NCBI GenBank assembly: GCA_905181635.1
Contig: CAJIYM010000003.1
Location: 124,001-188,000, forward strand
Direction: 5' to 3'
Source of the DNA: an uncultured Flavobacteriales bacterium
GTDB lineage: Bacteria > Bacteroidota > Bacteroidia > Flavobacteriales > BACL11
DNA length: 64,000 nt
In this document: positions 17,780-27,026 of the stretch, piece after piece
Layout: every line of letters starts with the position of its first letter
How positions within the stretch are numbered: the first letter of the stretch is position 1
Notes under the pieces: generated by a model
Databases searched by the model: none
Told to the model about the DNA's origin: nothing
What the model saw: only the letters and a program-made list of their open reading frames with translations
Translations under genes and position numbers: made by a program

Positions 17780-17787
17780 TATTTTTG
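17780..17787 (+). promoter_or_regulatory. Predicted -7 promoter box for the acyl-CoA carboxylase gene
   Basis: TATTTTTG matches TAnnTTTG and ends 15 bases before the ATG at 17803. The TTG used as the track start (17785) is part of this box, so that start is unlikely. Confidence 0.6.
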
Positions 17788-17802
17788 ACAAAATTTTATA
17801 AA

Positions 17803-19434
17803 ATGGCAAACTTAGATTTCAACAAGAATGATGATAAGATGAGGTTACTCATCTCGGAGATGAAAAGAAAACATGCTATTGTTTCTTTAGGTGGAGGAAA
17901 ACAAAAAATTGACAAGCAACATGCCAAAGGAAAACTTACAGCTCGTGAGCGAATTGATTACCTAAAAGATACTGACGCTAACTTTTTAGAAATTGGTGCT
18001 TTTGTTGGGGAAGGAATGTATGCGAAATATGGAGGTTGCCCTTCAGGTGGAGTGGTTGCAGGAATAACTTATGTAAAAGATAGGCAATGTATTGTTGTTG
18101 CCAATGATGCTACCGTAAAAGCAGGAGCTTGGTTCCCTATTACTGCCAAAAAGAATTTGCGGTTACAAGAAATTGCAATGGAAAACAGGCTGCCAATTAT
18201 CTACTTGGTTGATAGTGCTGGAGTGTTCTTACCTATGCAAGATGAAATTTTTCCTGACAAAGAACACTTTGGAAGAATGTTTCGCAATAATGCTCGTATG
18301 AGTTCAATGGGAATTACTCAAATTTCTGCCGTTATGGGTGCTTGTGTTGCCGGAGGAGCTTACCTGCCAATAATGAGTGATGAAGCCCTTATTGTAGACA
18401 AAACAGGAAGTATATTCTTAGCAGGAAGTTACCTTGTAAAAGCCGCTATTGGCGAGAGTATTGATAACGAAACTTTAGGAGGTGCTACAACGCATTGCGA
18501 AATTTCTGGAGTTACGGATTACAAAGCCAAGGACGATAAAGACGCTTTGGATAAAATCCGAAATATAATGGATAAAATTGGCGATACCGAAAAGGCAGGT
18601 TTCAATAGGAAAAAAAGTGCTGAACCTAAGGAAGATCAAAGAGAAATTTATGGAATACTTCCAAGAGAAAGATCAAAACCTTATAACATGAAGGACATCA
18701 TTGCTCGCCTAGTGGATGACTCCGATTTTGAAGAATATAAAGAAGGATATGGACAAACCATTATTTGCGGATATGCAAGAGTTGATGGCTGGGCAGTGGG
18801 CATTGTTGCCAATCAGAGAGAAATGATTAAAACCAAAAAAGGGGAAATGCAATTCGGTGGGGTTATCTATTCGGATTCTGCAGATAAATCAGCTCGTTTT
18901 ATTGCCAATTGCAACCAAAAGAAAATACCATTGGTATTTCTACAGGATGTTACTGGCTTTATGGTAGGCTCACGTTCCGAACATGGTGGTATCATTAAGG
19001 ATGGAGCCAAAATGGTAAATGCTATGGCAAATTCTGTAGTACCAAAATTCACTATTATTATTGGTAATTCCTATGGTGCAGGAAACTATGCCATGTGCGG
19101 TAAGGCTTACGACCCTAGGTTAATTGTAAGTTGGCCAACGGCTCAAATGGCTGTTATGGGTGGTGCACAAGCTGCTAAGGTTTTATTACAAATTGAAAAA
19201 TCTTCCTTAAAAGCAAAAGGAGAAGAAATGGATGAAAAAGCAGAAAAGAAACTTTTAAAAACCATCACCGACAAATATGATGCACAAACCTCCCCTTACT
19301 ATGGAGCTTCTCGACTTTGGATTGATGCTATAATTGATCCTTTGGAAACTCGTAAAGTAATTTCTATGGGAATTGAAGCGGCTAATAATGCTCCTATAAA
19401 AGAAGCGTATAATCCTGGGATTATACAGTCATAA
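17803..19434 (+). CDS. Acyl-CoA carboxylase, carboxyltransferase (beta) subunit
   Basis: A 543-residue biotin-dependent carboxyltransferase starting MANLDFNKND. The N-terminal crotonase-fold half has KLTARERIDYL, GGCPSGGVVAG and DEIFPDKEHFGRMFRNNARMSS, then the acyl-CoA site VMGACVAGGAYLPIMSDEA. The second half has the carboxybiotin-site region FLQDVTGFMVGSRSEHGG and GNSYGAGNYAMCGKAYDPR. The pattern is closest to methylcrotonyl-CoA/propionyl-CoA carboxylase beta chains; the exact acyl-CoA is uncertain. No biotin carboxylase subunit is next to it. It stands between WbqC and thrS with its own promoter box. Confidence 0.92.
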   Translation: MANLDFNKNDDKMRLLISEMKRKHAIVSLGGGKQKIDKQHAKGKLTARERIDYLKDTDANFLEIGAFVGEGMYAKYGGCPSGGVVAGITYVKDRQCIVVANDATVKAGAWFPITAKKNLRLQEIAMENRLPIIYLVDSAGVFLPMQDEIFPDKEHFGRMFRNNARMSSMGITQISAVMGACVAGGAYLPIMSDEALIVDKTGSIFLAGSYLVKAAIGESIDNETLGGATTHCEISGVTDYKAKDDKDALDKIRNIMDKIGDTEKAGFNRKKSAEPKEDQREIYGILPRERSKPYNMKDIIARLVDDSDFEEYKEGYGQTIICGYARVDGWAVGIVANQREMIKTKKGEMQFGGVIYSDSADKSARFIANCNQKKIPLVFLQDVTGFMVGSRSEHGGIIKDGAKMVNAMANSVVPKFTIIIGNSYGAGNYAMCGKAYDPRLIVSWPTAQMAVMGGAQAAKVLLQIEKSSLKAKGEEMDEKAEKKLLKTITDKYDAQTSPYYGASRLWIDAIIDPLETRKVISMGIEAANNAPIKEAYNPGIIQS

Positions 19435-19503
19435 AAAAAATGACATTCAGAACTAAGTGTGAAAACTTATAATTTATTATCAAATCATATTAAAAGTACT
19501 TCT

Positions 19504-19511
19504 TATATTTG
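19504..19511 (+). promoter_or_regulatory. Predicted -7 promoter box for the thrS-infC-rpmI-rplT operon
   Basis: TATATTTG, an exact TAnnTTTG match, lies 21 bases before the preferred thrS ATG at 19533. It also places the earlier track start at 19509 inside or beside the promoter. Confidence 0.55.
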
Positions 19512-19532
19512 CAGGCTTTAAAACAAGAACGA

Positions 19533-21476
19533 ATGATTAATATTACTCTTCCTGATGGAAGTATCAAACAAGTAGAAAGTGGAACTTCCGCAATGGATAT
19601 TGCTATGGGAATTTCTGAAGGGCTTGCACGAAATGTGCTATCGGCTAGTGTAAACGGAGAAGTTTGGGATGCAAACCGATCTATCACTAACGACTCTACC
19701 CTTAACCTGCATACTTGGAATGATAAACAAGGTAAGATAAGTTTTTGGCATTCTTCTGCTCACATTATGGCAGAAGCATTAGAAGCTCTTTACCCTGGAG
19801 TTAAGTTAGGAATTGGCCCTGCAATTGATAGCGGATTTTACTATGATATTGATTTAGGTGATCGCGTTCTTTCCTCTGATGAATTACCAAAAATTGAGCA
19901 GAAAATGAAGGAGTTAGCTTCTCAGAAAATGTCATTTGATAGAGAGGAGGTGTCAAAAGAAGAAGCTATTGCTTATTTCACTGAAAAAGGAGATGAGTAC
20001 AAATTAGAATTATTAGATGGATTAGATGATGGAACAATTACTTTTTATACTCAAGGTAATTTCACTGATTTATGTAGAGGACCGCATATCCCGTCTACCG
20101 GAAAAATAAAAGCAATTAAACTATTAACTATTGCAGGAGCATACTGGAGAGGAGATGAAAATCGTAAACAACTTACCCGTATTTATGGAGTGTCCTTCCC
20201 AAAGCAAAAAGAACTTACCGCACACCTAGAATTATTGGAGGAAGCAAAAAAGCGTGACCACCGAAAACTAGGGAAGGAAATGGAATTATTTACTTTTTCC
20301 CAAAAAGTAGGGCAAGGTTTACCTTTATGGTTACCAAAAGGAGCACAACTGCGTGAAAAATTAGAAAATTTCCTGAAAAAAGCTCAAACAAAAGCAGGCT
20401 ATTTACCTGTTATAACACCACATATAGGACACAAAGATTTATATGTATGTTCAGGACATTACGAAAAATATGGAGAGGATTCTTTCCAACCTATCAAAAC
20501 TCCTAATGAAGGAGAGGAATTTTTCTTAAAACCTATGAACTGCCCTCACCATTGTGAGATTTATAAAGCAAAACAATATTCTTATCGCGATTTACCTGTT
20601 CGTTTTGCAGAATTTGGTACTGTTTATCGTTATGAGCAATCTGGAGAATTACATGGATTAACTAGAGTTAGAGGGTTTACTCAAGATGACGCTCATTTAT
20701 TTGTTCGTCCTGATCAAGTAAAACAAGAATTCATGTCGGTAATTGACTTGGTATTATATGTTTTCAAAGCTTTAGGATTTGAGGAATACAAAGCACAAAT
20801 CTCTTTGCGCGACACAGAAAATAAAACAAAATATATTGGTTCGGATGAAAACTGGGAAAAAGCAGAATCAGCAATTATTGAAGCAGCTGCTGAAAAGGGA
20901 TTAGAAACAGTTATAGAATATGGAGAAGCCGCATTTTATGGTCCTAAGTTAGACTTTATGGTCAAAGATGCTTTAGGTAGAGAGTGGCAATTAGGAACTA
21001 TTCAGGTAGACTACAATTTACCAGAGCGTTTTGAACTAGAATACACAGGTGCAGACAACCAAAAACACAGACCAGTAATGATTCACAGGGCTCCATTCGG
21101 TTCTATGGAACGATTTGTTGCTGTATTAATCGAGCATTGTGGAGGTAATTTCCCCCTTTGGTTAGCCCCTGACCAGTACATCATATTACCTATCAGTGAG
21201 AAATATCATGATTATGCTGAAAAAGTATCTCAAGTATTAAAAAATTACGATATTTGCGGCCCAATTGACCATAGGGCTGAAACTACCGGCAGAAAGATTA
21301 GAGATGCAGAAGTTTCAAAAGTTCCTTACATCATTATAGTTGGCGAAAGAGAGGAAAATGATGGAAGTGTCTCGGTTCGTAAACATGGAGGTGAGGATTT
21401 AGGAAGTATTTCGGTTGATGGATTAGTAACAAGAATAACAGAAGAAATAGATAATTTAATAACTTTTAATAACTAA
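19533..21476 (+). CDS. thrS: Threonyl-tRNA synthetase
   Basis: I prefer the ATG at 19533 ([14 protein letters not shown]), where the TGS domain begins, over the track start at 19509, which overlaps the promoter box. The 647-residue class II enzyme has, in order: TGS; the editing domain with the zinc-type [11 protein letters not shown] and [12 protein letters not shown]; motif 2 in the core ([30 protein letters not shown] region); the zinc-binding [12 protein letters not shown]; motif 3 ([11 protein letters not shown]); and a C-terminal anticodon-binding domain ([25 protein letters not shown]). It charges tRNA-Thr. It heads the conserved thrS-infC-rpmI-rplT order. Confidence 0.97.
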   Translation: MINITLPDGSIKQVESGTSAMDIAMGISEGLARNVLSASVNGEVWDANRSITNDSTLNLHTWNDKQGKISFWHSSAHIMAEALEALYPGVKLGIGPAIDSGFYYDIDLGDRVLSSDELPKIEQKMKELASQKMSFDREEVSKEEAIAYFTEKGDEYKLELLDGLDDGTITFYTQGNFTDLCRGPHIPSTGKIKAIKLLTIAGAYWRGDENRKQLTRIYGVSFPKQKELTAHLELLEEAKKRDHRKLGKEMELFTFSQKVGQGLPLWLPKGAQLREKLENFLKKAQTKAGYLPVITPHIGHKDLYVCSGHYEKYGEDSFQPIKTPNEGEEFFLKPMNCPHHCEIYKAKQYSYRDLPVRFAEFGTVYRYEQSGELHGLTRVRGFTQDDAHLFVRPDQVKQEFMSVIDLVLYVFKALGFEEYKAQISLRDTENKTKYIGSDENWEKAESAIIEAAAEKGLETVIEYGEAAFYGPKLDFMVKDALGREWQLGTIQVDYNLPERFELEYTGADNQKHRPVMIHRAPFGSMERFVAVLIEHCGGNFPLWLAPDQYIILPISEKYHDYAEKVSQVLKNYDICGPIDHRAETTGRKIRDAEVSKVPYIIIVGEREENDGSVSVRKHGGEDLGSISVDGLVTRITEEIDNLITFNN

Positions 21477-21488
21477 AACGGTAACGCA

Positions 21489-22037
21489 ATCGCAAAAAAG
21501 AGACCATTCAGAGGTAGAGTAATAGAGAAAAAACTACACCGAACTAACAGAGAAATAACAGCCGCATTCGTAAGAATGGTAGGCGAAGGAGGCGAACCAA
21601 ATATTGTTTCGCTTGATGAGGCACTTAAAATTGCCAGAAACCTTAACTTAGATTTAGTAGAGATATCTCCGAAAGCTGAACCACCAGTTTGTAAAATAAT
21701 TGATTACAAAAAGTTTATTTACGACCAGAAGAAGAAGCAAAAAGCAATCAAAAGTAAAGCACAAAAGGTTGTTATTAAAGAATTAAGATTTGGCCCAAAT
21801 ACTGGAGAACATGATTTTGATTTTAAATTAAAACATGCAAAAAGTTTTTTAGAAGATGGATCAAAAGTAAAAGCATTTGTATTCTTTAGAGGTAGATCAA
21901 TCATCTTTAAAGACAAAGGACAAATCTTACTTTTAAGACTAGCACAAGCGCTAGAAGATATAGGTGTAGTTGAAACCATGCCAAAGCTTGACGGAAAGAA
22001 AATGATAATGATAATAGCACCAAAAAAGAAGAAATAA
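21489..22037 (+). CDS. infC: Translation initiation factor IF-3, inferred AUC start codon
   Basis: The track begins at an internal ATG (21576), which would remove the conserved N-terminus. Reading back in frame gives AKKRPFRGRVIEKKLHRTNREITAAFVR, a normal IF-3 start, preceded by an ATC at 21489. The thrS stop lies in the same frame at 21474, and no ATG, GTG or TTG lies between. Initiation at AUC is therefore the simplest reading. It fits the known use of rare AUU-type starts for IF-3 autoregulation. Conserved segments include GEGGEPNIVSLDEALKIA, LDLVEISPKAEPPVCKIIDY and KELRFGPNTGEHDFDFKLKHA. The protein would be 182 residues. Confidence 0.93.
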   Translation: MAKKRPFRGRVIEKKLHRTNREITAAFVRMVGEGGEPNIVSLDEALKIARNLNLDLVEISPKAEPPVCKIIDYKKFIYDQKKKQKAIKSKAQKVVIKELRFGPNTGEHDFDFKLKHAKSFLEDGSKVKAFVFFRGRSIIFKDKGQILLLRLAQALEDIGVVETMPKLDGKKMIMIIAPKKKK

Positions 22038-22051
22038 AATAAAGAGAAACA

Positions 22052-22246
22052 ATGCCAAAAATGAAAACAAAGGCTGGAGCCAAGAAAAGATTCAAACTTA
22101 CTGGCTCTGGTAAACTAAAAAGAAAGCATGCTTTCAAGTCACACATCTTAACTAAGAAAGAGACTAAACAAAAGCACAACTTAACTAAAACAGGATTTGT
22201 ATCGAAATCTGACACAAAAAGTGTTAAGCTTCAGTTAGGTATCTAA
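22052..22246 (+). CDS. rpmI: 50S ribosomal protein L35
   Basis: A 64-residue basic protein, [20 protein letters not shown] with [20 protein letters not shown], the standard bL35 sequence. It starts 14 bases after infC and belongs to the IF-3/L35/L20 operon. Confidence 0.98.
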   Translation: MPKMKTKAGAKKRFKLTGSGKLKRKHAFKSHILTKKETKQKHNLTKTGFVSKSDTKSVKLQLGI

Positions 22247-22332
22247 CAAAACAAATTAGGTTATTAACCAGGTATATAGTTCAAGTAAGGGCACAAAATT
22301 AAAAGCCACTATACACCAAAAAAAATTAAACT

Positions 22333-22677
22333 ATGCCAAGATCGGTAAATTCAGTAGCTGCAAAAGCTAGAAGAGACAAAATTTTAAAAGCTGCCAAAGG
22401 ATACTTTGGGAGAAGAAAAAATGTACATACAGTAGCAAAGAATGCTGTAGAGAAAGGAATGCAATATGCATACCGTGATAGAAAAAACAAGAAAAGAACT
22501 TTCCGTGCATTATGGATTGCAAGAATTAATGCAGGAACAAGATTACACGGAATGTCTTATTCACAGTTTATGGGTAAAATTCATGCTAACGGAATAGAGC
22601 TAAATAGAAAAGTTTTAGCTGATTTAGCAATGAATCACCCAGAGGCTTTCAAAGTAATTTTGGATAAAATAAAATAA
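22333..22677 (+). CDS. rplT: 50S ribosomal protein L20
   Basis: A 114-residue bL20. It begins [20 protein letters not shown], then [20 protein letters not shown] and [20 protein letters not shown]20 is an early assembly protein binding 23S rRNA and represses its own operon in several bacteria. An 86-base spacer separates it from rpmI, longer than the other gaps in the operon. I see no feature in it that I can name with confidence. A strong terminator follows. Confidence 0.98.
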   Translation: MPRSVNSVAAKARRDKILKAAKGYFGRRKNVHTVAKNAVEKGMQYAYRDRKNKKRTFRALWIARINAGTRLHGMSYSQFMGKIHANGIELNRKVLADLAMNHPEAFKVILDKIK

Positions 22678-22700
22678 ATTTTTTAGTGGTGCTAGAAAAG

Positions 22701-22727
22701 AAAAGGCGAACATTTGTTCGCCTTTTT
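22701..22727. terminator. Bidirectional terminator between rplT and yqeY
   Basis: A perfect inverted repeat AAAAGGCGAACA / TGTTCGCCTTTT with a two-base loop, A-rich on the left and T-rich on the right. It lies between convergent genes and can end transcription from both sides. Confidence 0.9.
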
Positions 22728-22768
22728 AATTACCTCTATTTTTTACCAAACTTTAACTCAAAACCAAA

Positions 22769-23215
22769 TTAGGAAAGTTCCTCTTTAACTATTCTAGAAA
22801 TTAGTGAACCAGCTGCCTTTCCATTCAATCTTCCCATTAAAGGCCCCATACATTTACCAATATCAGCAGGTGATGATGCCCCAACACTTTCAATAACTTC
22901 TTTAACAATCTGCCTTACCTGCTCATCTTCCATCTGAGATGGCAAGTAAGGTTCAAGGTAAGCTAGTTGATTTACTTCATCAACTACCAAGTCAGGTCTA
23001 TTTTGCTCTTCAAAAATTGTAGCAGAGTCTTTCCTTTGCTTTACTAACTTAGTAATTATCTTTAAAGAAACTTCATCAGAAACTAATGAGCTACCATCTT
23101 TAGTTGCTTCTAACATAATAGCAGACTTTACCGCTCTAAGTGCAGCTAGTTTATCTACATTTCTAGCTTTCATAGCATCCTTTATATCGCTTGTAATTTG
23201 TTCTTGTACACTCAT
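22769..23215 (-). CDS. GatB/YqeY domain protein
   Basis: A 148-residue YqeY family protein related to the tRNA-binding tail domain of GatB. It begins MSVQEQITSDIKDAMKARN. The family signatures LAALRAVKSAI, KLVKQRKDSATIFEEQNRPDLV, YLEPYLPSQM and MGPLMGRLNGKAAGSLISRIV are all present. A role in tRNA-dependent amidation or tRNA binding is suggested by family but not proven. Its ATG overlaps the stop of the upstream TPR gene by four bases, which implies cotranscription. Confidence 0.93.
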   Translation of the reverse strand: MSVQEQITSDIKDAMKARNVDKLAALRAVKSAIMLEATKDGSSLVSDEVSLKIITKLVKQRKDSATIFEEQNRPDLVVDEVNQLAYLEPYLPSQMEDEQVRQIVKEVIESVGASSPADIGKCMGPLMGRLNGKAAGSLISRIVKEELS

Positions 23216-24234
23216 AATTTTTTATATTTTTTGTTTTGTAATTGCAATTGTTCTAAAGCTTCTACAGCAAAAGTATATTTAGGGTTAATCTCTATTGCTC
23301 GTTTATAATCTATTTCCGCTTGTTTTATATTTCCTAAAGTTTCAAAACAATTCCCTCTGGAATAATAAGCCTCAAAAAATTCAGAATTAGAATAAATAGC
23401 ATCTGAAAAATTATTAGAAGCCACATCATATAATCCTAATTCCATGTGGATAAATCCAATATTATAATGTCCGCTACTGTGAGTAAAATTAACTTTATGC
23501 AATTCAGAATAGGCCTCCAAAGCAGCATTCCAATTCATAGTGCTTTGATAAAACAAAGCTTTATTATAAAGAGTCATCTCATCAGTAGAATCTAATTGCA
23601 AAGCATTATTGTAATACACTACTGCGCTAGTATCTCCCTTAACATGATACATTTGCCCTAACTGAACAAGTCCTTCCTTAAACTCAGGATTGACATTTAC
23701 AGAATTTCTAAAACAATTAATAGCATTATCATCTTGCCCTAACTGCTTAAAAGCATATCCCATTAACATATGGGTTTTTGCTTGATTATATTCAATTTTT
23801 AATGAGTAATTAAAACAGTTTATAGCTTCTTTGTATTTCGCATAAGCTAACATCAACTCACCTAGTAAAGCTTGAGACTTATGATCCTTATCATCTAATA
23901 CTATTGCTTTAGTTAAATGGTTTTTGACTAATGAAGGGTACTTAGCATTTGCATTTTTCCTTTTTGAAAGCTCAAAATAAATTTCTGCAACTAAATAATG
24001 AAAATCAGGATTTAGAGAATCAAGCTTCACACATTGAGTTAAATCAAAAAGAGCGGATTCTAGATTATTAAGTTCCTTATTGTAGTTAGCTCTATCTAAT
24101 AATAGAATAGTGTTAGTAGGATCTTTTTGAATTGCTTCAGAAAGTAAAATAATTTCTGATTTTTTAGTGTTATTTTCCTTACCAACGCAAGCGCAAAGTA
24201 AAAGAACCGAAAAAAATGCAATTTTACGCATCAT
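23212..24234 (-). CDS. Tetratricopeptide repeat lipoprotein
   Basis: A 340-residue protein with a lipoprotein signal (MRKIAFFSVLLLCAC) and about eight consecutive TPR units, for example AKTHMLMGYAFKQLGQDDNA and SGHYNIGFIHMELGLYDVAS, the last being FEAYYSRGNCFETLGNIKQA. Such proteins act as protein-protein scaffolds in the periplasm or outer membrane; the partner is unknown. It lies six bases after recA and overlaps yqeY by four bases, so it is expressed with them. Confidence 0.88.
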   Translation of the reverse strand: MMRKIAFFSVLLLCACVGKENNTKKSEIILLSEAIQKDPTNTILLLDRANYNKELNNLESALFDLTQCVKLDSLNPDFHYLVAEIYFELSKRKNANAKYPSLVKNHLTKAIVLDDKDHKSQALLGELMLAYAKYKEAINCFNYSLKIEYNQAKTHMLMGYAFKQLGQDDNAINCFRNSVNVNPEFKEGLVQLGQMYHVKGDTSAVVYYNNALQLDSTDEMTLYNKALFYQSTMNWNAALEAYSELHKVNFTHSSGHYNIGFIHMELGLYDVASNNFSDAIYSNSEFFEAYYSRGNCFETLGNIKQAEIDYKRAIEINPKYTFAVEALEQLQLQNKKYKKL

Positions 24235-24240
24235 CAGTAT

Positions 24241-25242
24241 TTATTCTTGAGTTAAAGCTTCTTTAATTTTTTTTTCAATTTCCTGAGCAAGCTCAGGGTT
24301 GTCAGCAATCATTTGCTTTACAGCATCACGCCCTTGACCAAGTTTTGTGTCACCATAACTAAACCAGGAACCTGATTTGTTAACAACATCTAAATCTACC
24401 GCTTTATCCAAAACCTCCCCAGAACGAGAAATTCCTTCACCAAACATAATATCAAATTCAACTTTTCTAAAAGGTGGAGCGACTTTATTCTTTACCACTT
24501 TTACTCTAGTTCTGTTACCAATAATATCTTCTCCATTCTTAATAGCACCAATTCTTCTTATATCTAAACGAATAGAAGAATAAAACTTGAGAGCATTACC
24601 ACCAGTAGTTGTTTCAGGGTTTCCAAACATAACACCAATCTTCATTCTTATCTGGTTAATAAAGATAACTGTACATTGCGTTTTGCTAATTGTAGCAGTA
24701 AGCTTTCTAAGTGCTTGAGACATCAAACGAGCATGAAGTCCCATTTTGGAATCACCCATTTCTCCTTCAATTTCTGATTTTGGTGTAAGTGCCGCAACTG
24801 AATCAATTACTACTAAATCCACTGCCCCAGAACTAATTAAATGATCTGCAATCTCTAAAGCTTGCTCACCATTATCAGGCTGTGAAATATACAGATTATC
24901 AACATCAACACCCAAATTTTTTGCATATGCAGCATCAAAAGCATGTTCAGCATCAATAAAAGCAGCGATACCACCTTGCTTTTGCACCTCTGCAATTGCG
25001 TGGATAGTTAAAGTTGTTTTTCCTGAAGATTCAGGACCATAAATCTCAATTACTCGTCCTCTTGGATACCCACCTATACCAAGAGCTAAATCCAACCCAA
25101 TTGAACCTGTCGGTATAGCCTCAATATCTTCGACTACCCTATCACCTAACTTCATTACCACACCTTTTCCGTAGGATTTTTCTAACTTACCTAAAGTAAG
25201 TTCTAATGCTTTTAATTTTGCACTTTGGTCTTTTTTACTCAT
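24241..25242 (-). CDS. recA: Recombinase RecA
   Basis: A 333-residue RecA. It has [15 protein letters not shown], the Walker [35 protein letters not shown] (Walker B and L1), [21 protein letters not shown] (L2) and the C-terminal [13 protein letters not shown]. It forms filaments on single-stranded DNA for strand exchange and SOS induction. The 75-base upstream gap to nth shows no clear SOS box or TAnnTTTG box that I could identify. Confidence 0.98.
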   Translation of the reverse strand: MSKKDQSAKLKALELTLGKLEKSYGKGVVMKLGDRVVEDIEAIPTGSIGLDLALGIGGYPRGRVIEIYGPESSGKTTLTIHAIAEVQKQGGIAAFIDAEHAFDAAYAKNLGVDVDNLYISQPDNGEQALEIADHLISSGAVDLVVIDSVAALTPKSEIEGEMGDSKMGLHARLMSQALRKLTATISKTQCTVIFINQIRMKIGVMFGNPETTTGGNALKFYSSIRLDIRRIGAIKNGEDIIGNRTRVKVVKNKVAPPFRKVEFDIMFGEGISRSGEVLDKAVDLDVVNKSGSWFSYGDTKLGQGRDAVKQMIADNPELAQEIEKKIKEALTQE

Positions 25243-25317
25243 AGTTATAAATTTTATACAAATTAGAGAAATTATCTAACAAACATCTAAAAAAATTAGA
25301 CAGTTTTATTAACAAAA

Positions 25318-25953
25318 TTAATTTTTTGAGTAATACTTGCAGATAGATGTAATACCACACCTTTCACACTCTGGCCTTCTTGCCTTACAAATGTACCTTC
25401 CATGTAATATCATCCAATGGTGAGCAATATTTAATTTCTCTTGTGGGAAAAATTTTAATAACTGTAATTCAGCTTGCAAAGGATTTTTAGCATTAGTGGT
25501 AATACCAATTCTATCGGCAACTCTAAACACATGAGTATCTACTGGCATAGCTGGAATATCAAAATAAACTGAACCTACTACATTAGCTGTCTTCCTTCCA
25601 ACACCCGGTAATTTTTGTAAATCTTTAAGGTTAGAAGGAATTTCACTATTAAAATCTTGCACTAACATTATTGCCATACCAGACAAATACTTTGCTTTAT
25701 TCCTTGGGTAAGTACAGGATTTAATTAAATCAAAAATTACATCTATTGAGGATTCAGACATAACTTTTGCTGTAGGCATCTCTCTAAATAAATCCTTTGT
25801 AATTATGTTAATTCGTTTGTCCGTGCATTGAGCCGAAAGCAATACAGCAACTGTAAGCTCAAAAGCATTCGAATAGTTAAGTTCAGTTTTTGCTATAGGC
25901 ATATGCTCAGAAAAATGAGCTATAAATCGGTCAGTTCTTTCTTGTTTATTCAC
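25318..25953 (-). CDS. nth: Endonuclease III
   Basis: A 211-residue base-excision-repair glycosylase/AP lyase. The helix-hairpin-helix is LPGVGRKTANVVGSVYF, with the catalytic Lys, and the catalytic Asp is in MPVDTHVFRVADRIG. The C-terminal [4Fe-4S] ligands are CKARRPECERCGITSICKYY, a C-X6-C-X2-C-X5-C pattern. The start is GTG at 25953, four bases after an exact promoter box. The gene follows the terminator of the sigma factor/67-aa gene unit. Confidence 0.96.
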   Translation of the reverse strand: MNKQERTDRFIAHFSEHMPIAKTELNYSNAFELTVAVLLSAQCTDKRINIITKDLFREMPTAKVMSESSIDVIFDLIKSCTYPRNKAKYLSGMAIMLVQDFNSEIPSNLKDLQKLPGVGRKTANVVGSVYFDIPAMPVDTHVFRVADRIGITTNAKNPLQAELQLLKFFPQEKLNIAHHWMILHGRYICKARRPECERCGITSICKYYSKN

Positions 25954-25957
25954 AAAT

Positions 25958-25965
25958 CAAAAGTA
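25958..25965 (-). promoter_or_regulatory. Predicted -7 promoter box immediately before nth
   Basis: On the minus strand TACTTTTG is followed by ATTT and then the GTG start of nth, so the predicted transcript begins at or next to the start codon. The box overlaps the T-rich tail of the upstream terminator, which weakens the call. Confidence 0.4.
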
Positions 25966-25994
25966 AAAATAAAAGAGGCCTAATAACCTCTTTT
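25961..25994 (-). terminator. Rho-independent terminator after the 67-aa gene
   Basis: On the minus strand AAAAGAGG, an eight-base loop, then CCTCTTTT and ATTTTTACTT. It lies 15 bases after the stop of the small gene and ends the sigma-factor transcription unit. Confidence 0.7.
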
Positions 25995-26009
25995 ACTAAA
26001 CAAAACCAC

Positions 26010-26213
26010 TTAGTTTAACGAAATTAGAATTTTATCTTTCAACTTTGTTCTAATTGCTTTCACTGAACTTGCATACGCAAGAATAATATCAATAGTTTCT
26101 TTTTTAGGCCCAATCTGGCTTTCAGAAAGGATGCTGTGTACTGATTTGTCAAATAAAGTGTATTGTTCTTTTAACAAATGATTCAACATTTTTAAAGTAG
26201 AGTTTTTTCTCAT
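26010..26213 (-). CDS. Small conserved-looking cytoplasmic protein downstream of the sigma factor
   Basis: A 67-residue, probably all-helical protein (LKMLNHLLKEQYTLFDKS, then KKETIDIILAYASSVKAI). It has no membrane segment or cysteine motif. I do not recognise a named family, but similar short ORFs accompany this sigma factor/nth locus in Flavobacteriia. It lies 70 bases after the sigma gene on the same strand and is closed by a terminator, so it probably shares the sigma promoter. A regulatory role next to the sigma factor is possible but unproven. Confidence 0.65.
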   Translation of the reverse strand: MRKNSTLKMLNHLLKEQYTLFDKSVHSILSESQIGPKKETIDIILAYASSVKAIRTKLKDKILISLN

Positions 26214-26283
26214 ATAGGATTTTTTTAAGTTTCATTATACATCCTAACGCAATATACTGTTTTATATTATGTAGACTAAACGT

Positions 26284-26871
26284 TTACTTCAATTGTAAGT
26301 CAATATGCTGCTTAGCAGCTAACTTCCTAAGGTTTATTAAGGCATAACGCATTCTACCTAAAGCTGTATTGATACTTGAATCAGTTAAATCTGAAATTTC
26401 CTTAAATGATAAATCTTCAAAATATCTCATCTTTAACACTTCTTTTTGATCATCAGGTAACTGTTCAATTAATATTTTCAAATCGGAATGCACCTGACTT
26501 TGTATCATTATTTCTTCTTGATTTCTATTACCATCATCTATCACATCAAAAATATCAAATTCTGAATTAGGTCTAATTTTTCTCATTTTTGACTCCTTCC
26601 TAAAATGATCAATAACTAAATTATGAGATATACGCATCATCCAAGGTAAAAATTTGCCTTCCTCGTTATACTTACCTTTTTGTAAAGAATTAATTACTTT
26701 AATGAAGGTATCCTGAAAAATATCTTCCGTAATATCACGATTTTTAACTTTTGACATAATAAAAGCAAATACCCTACTTTTATGCCTACTTAATAAAATC
26801 TCAAATGATTTATTATCACCATTTAAAAAATTTTGTACTAATAATTTATCTGATAAATTGTCTAACAACAT
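26284..26871 (-). CDS. ECF-type RNA polymerase sigma factor
   Basis: A 195-residue sigma-70 family protein with only regions 2 and 4. Region 2 includes NRDITEDIFQDTFIKVI and FLPWMMRISHNLVIDHFRK. Region 4 includes LPDDQKEVLKMRYFEDLS and FKEISDLTDSSINTALGR. No membrane anti-sigma factor is adjacent; the next gene encodes the 67-residue protein. The promoter upstream looks like a housekeeping Bacteroidota promoter with an 87-base leader, so expression may not be autoregulated. It is divergent from uvrA. Confidence 0.93.
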   Translation of the reverse strand: MLLDNLSDKLLVQNFLNGDNKSFEILLSRHKSRVFAFIMSKVKNRDITEDIFQDTFIKVINSLQKGKYNEEGKFLPWMMRISHNLVIDHFRKESKMRKIRPNSEFDIFDVIDDGNRNQEEIMIQSQVHSDLKILIEQLPDDQKEVLKMRYFEDLSFKEISDLTDSSINTALGRMRYALINLRKLAAKQHIDLQLK

Positions 26872-26957
26872 ATACTTTATTTTAGTTAATAAGAATTTTA
26901 AAGTAAATGTGTGACTATAGGCGAGTATGTTGTTAATTAATTATATGAATTCAGGGT

Positions 26958-26989
26958 CAAATATAGTAAAACAATTTTAATTATCCAAA
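26958..26989 (-). promoter_or_regulatory. Full Bacteroidota promoter (-33 and -7) for the sigma factor gene
   Basis: On the minus strand TTTG, a 20-base spacer, then TATATTTG. Both elements and the spacing match the Bacteroidota consensus. This is the best promoter in the window and lies 87 bases upstream of the sigma ATG. Confidence 0.75.
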
Positions 26990-26999
26990 TCTAATTTAT

Positions 27000-27007
27000 T
27001 AGCTTTG
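27000..27007 (+). promoter_or_regulatory. Predicted -7 promoter box for uvrA
   Basis: TAGCTTTG, an exact TAnnTTTG match, 19 bases before the uvrA ATG. A TTTA at 26976-26979 sits at the expected -33 position as a weak match. It is divergent from the sigma promoter. Confidence 0.5.
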
Positions 27008-27026
27008 CAAATTGTGTAAAAATTAG

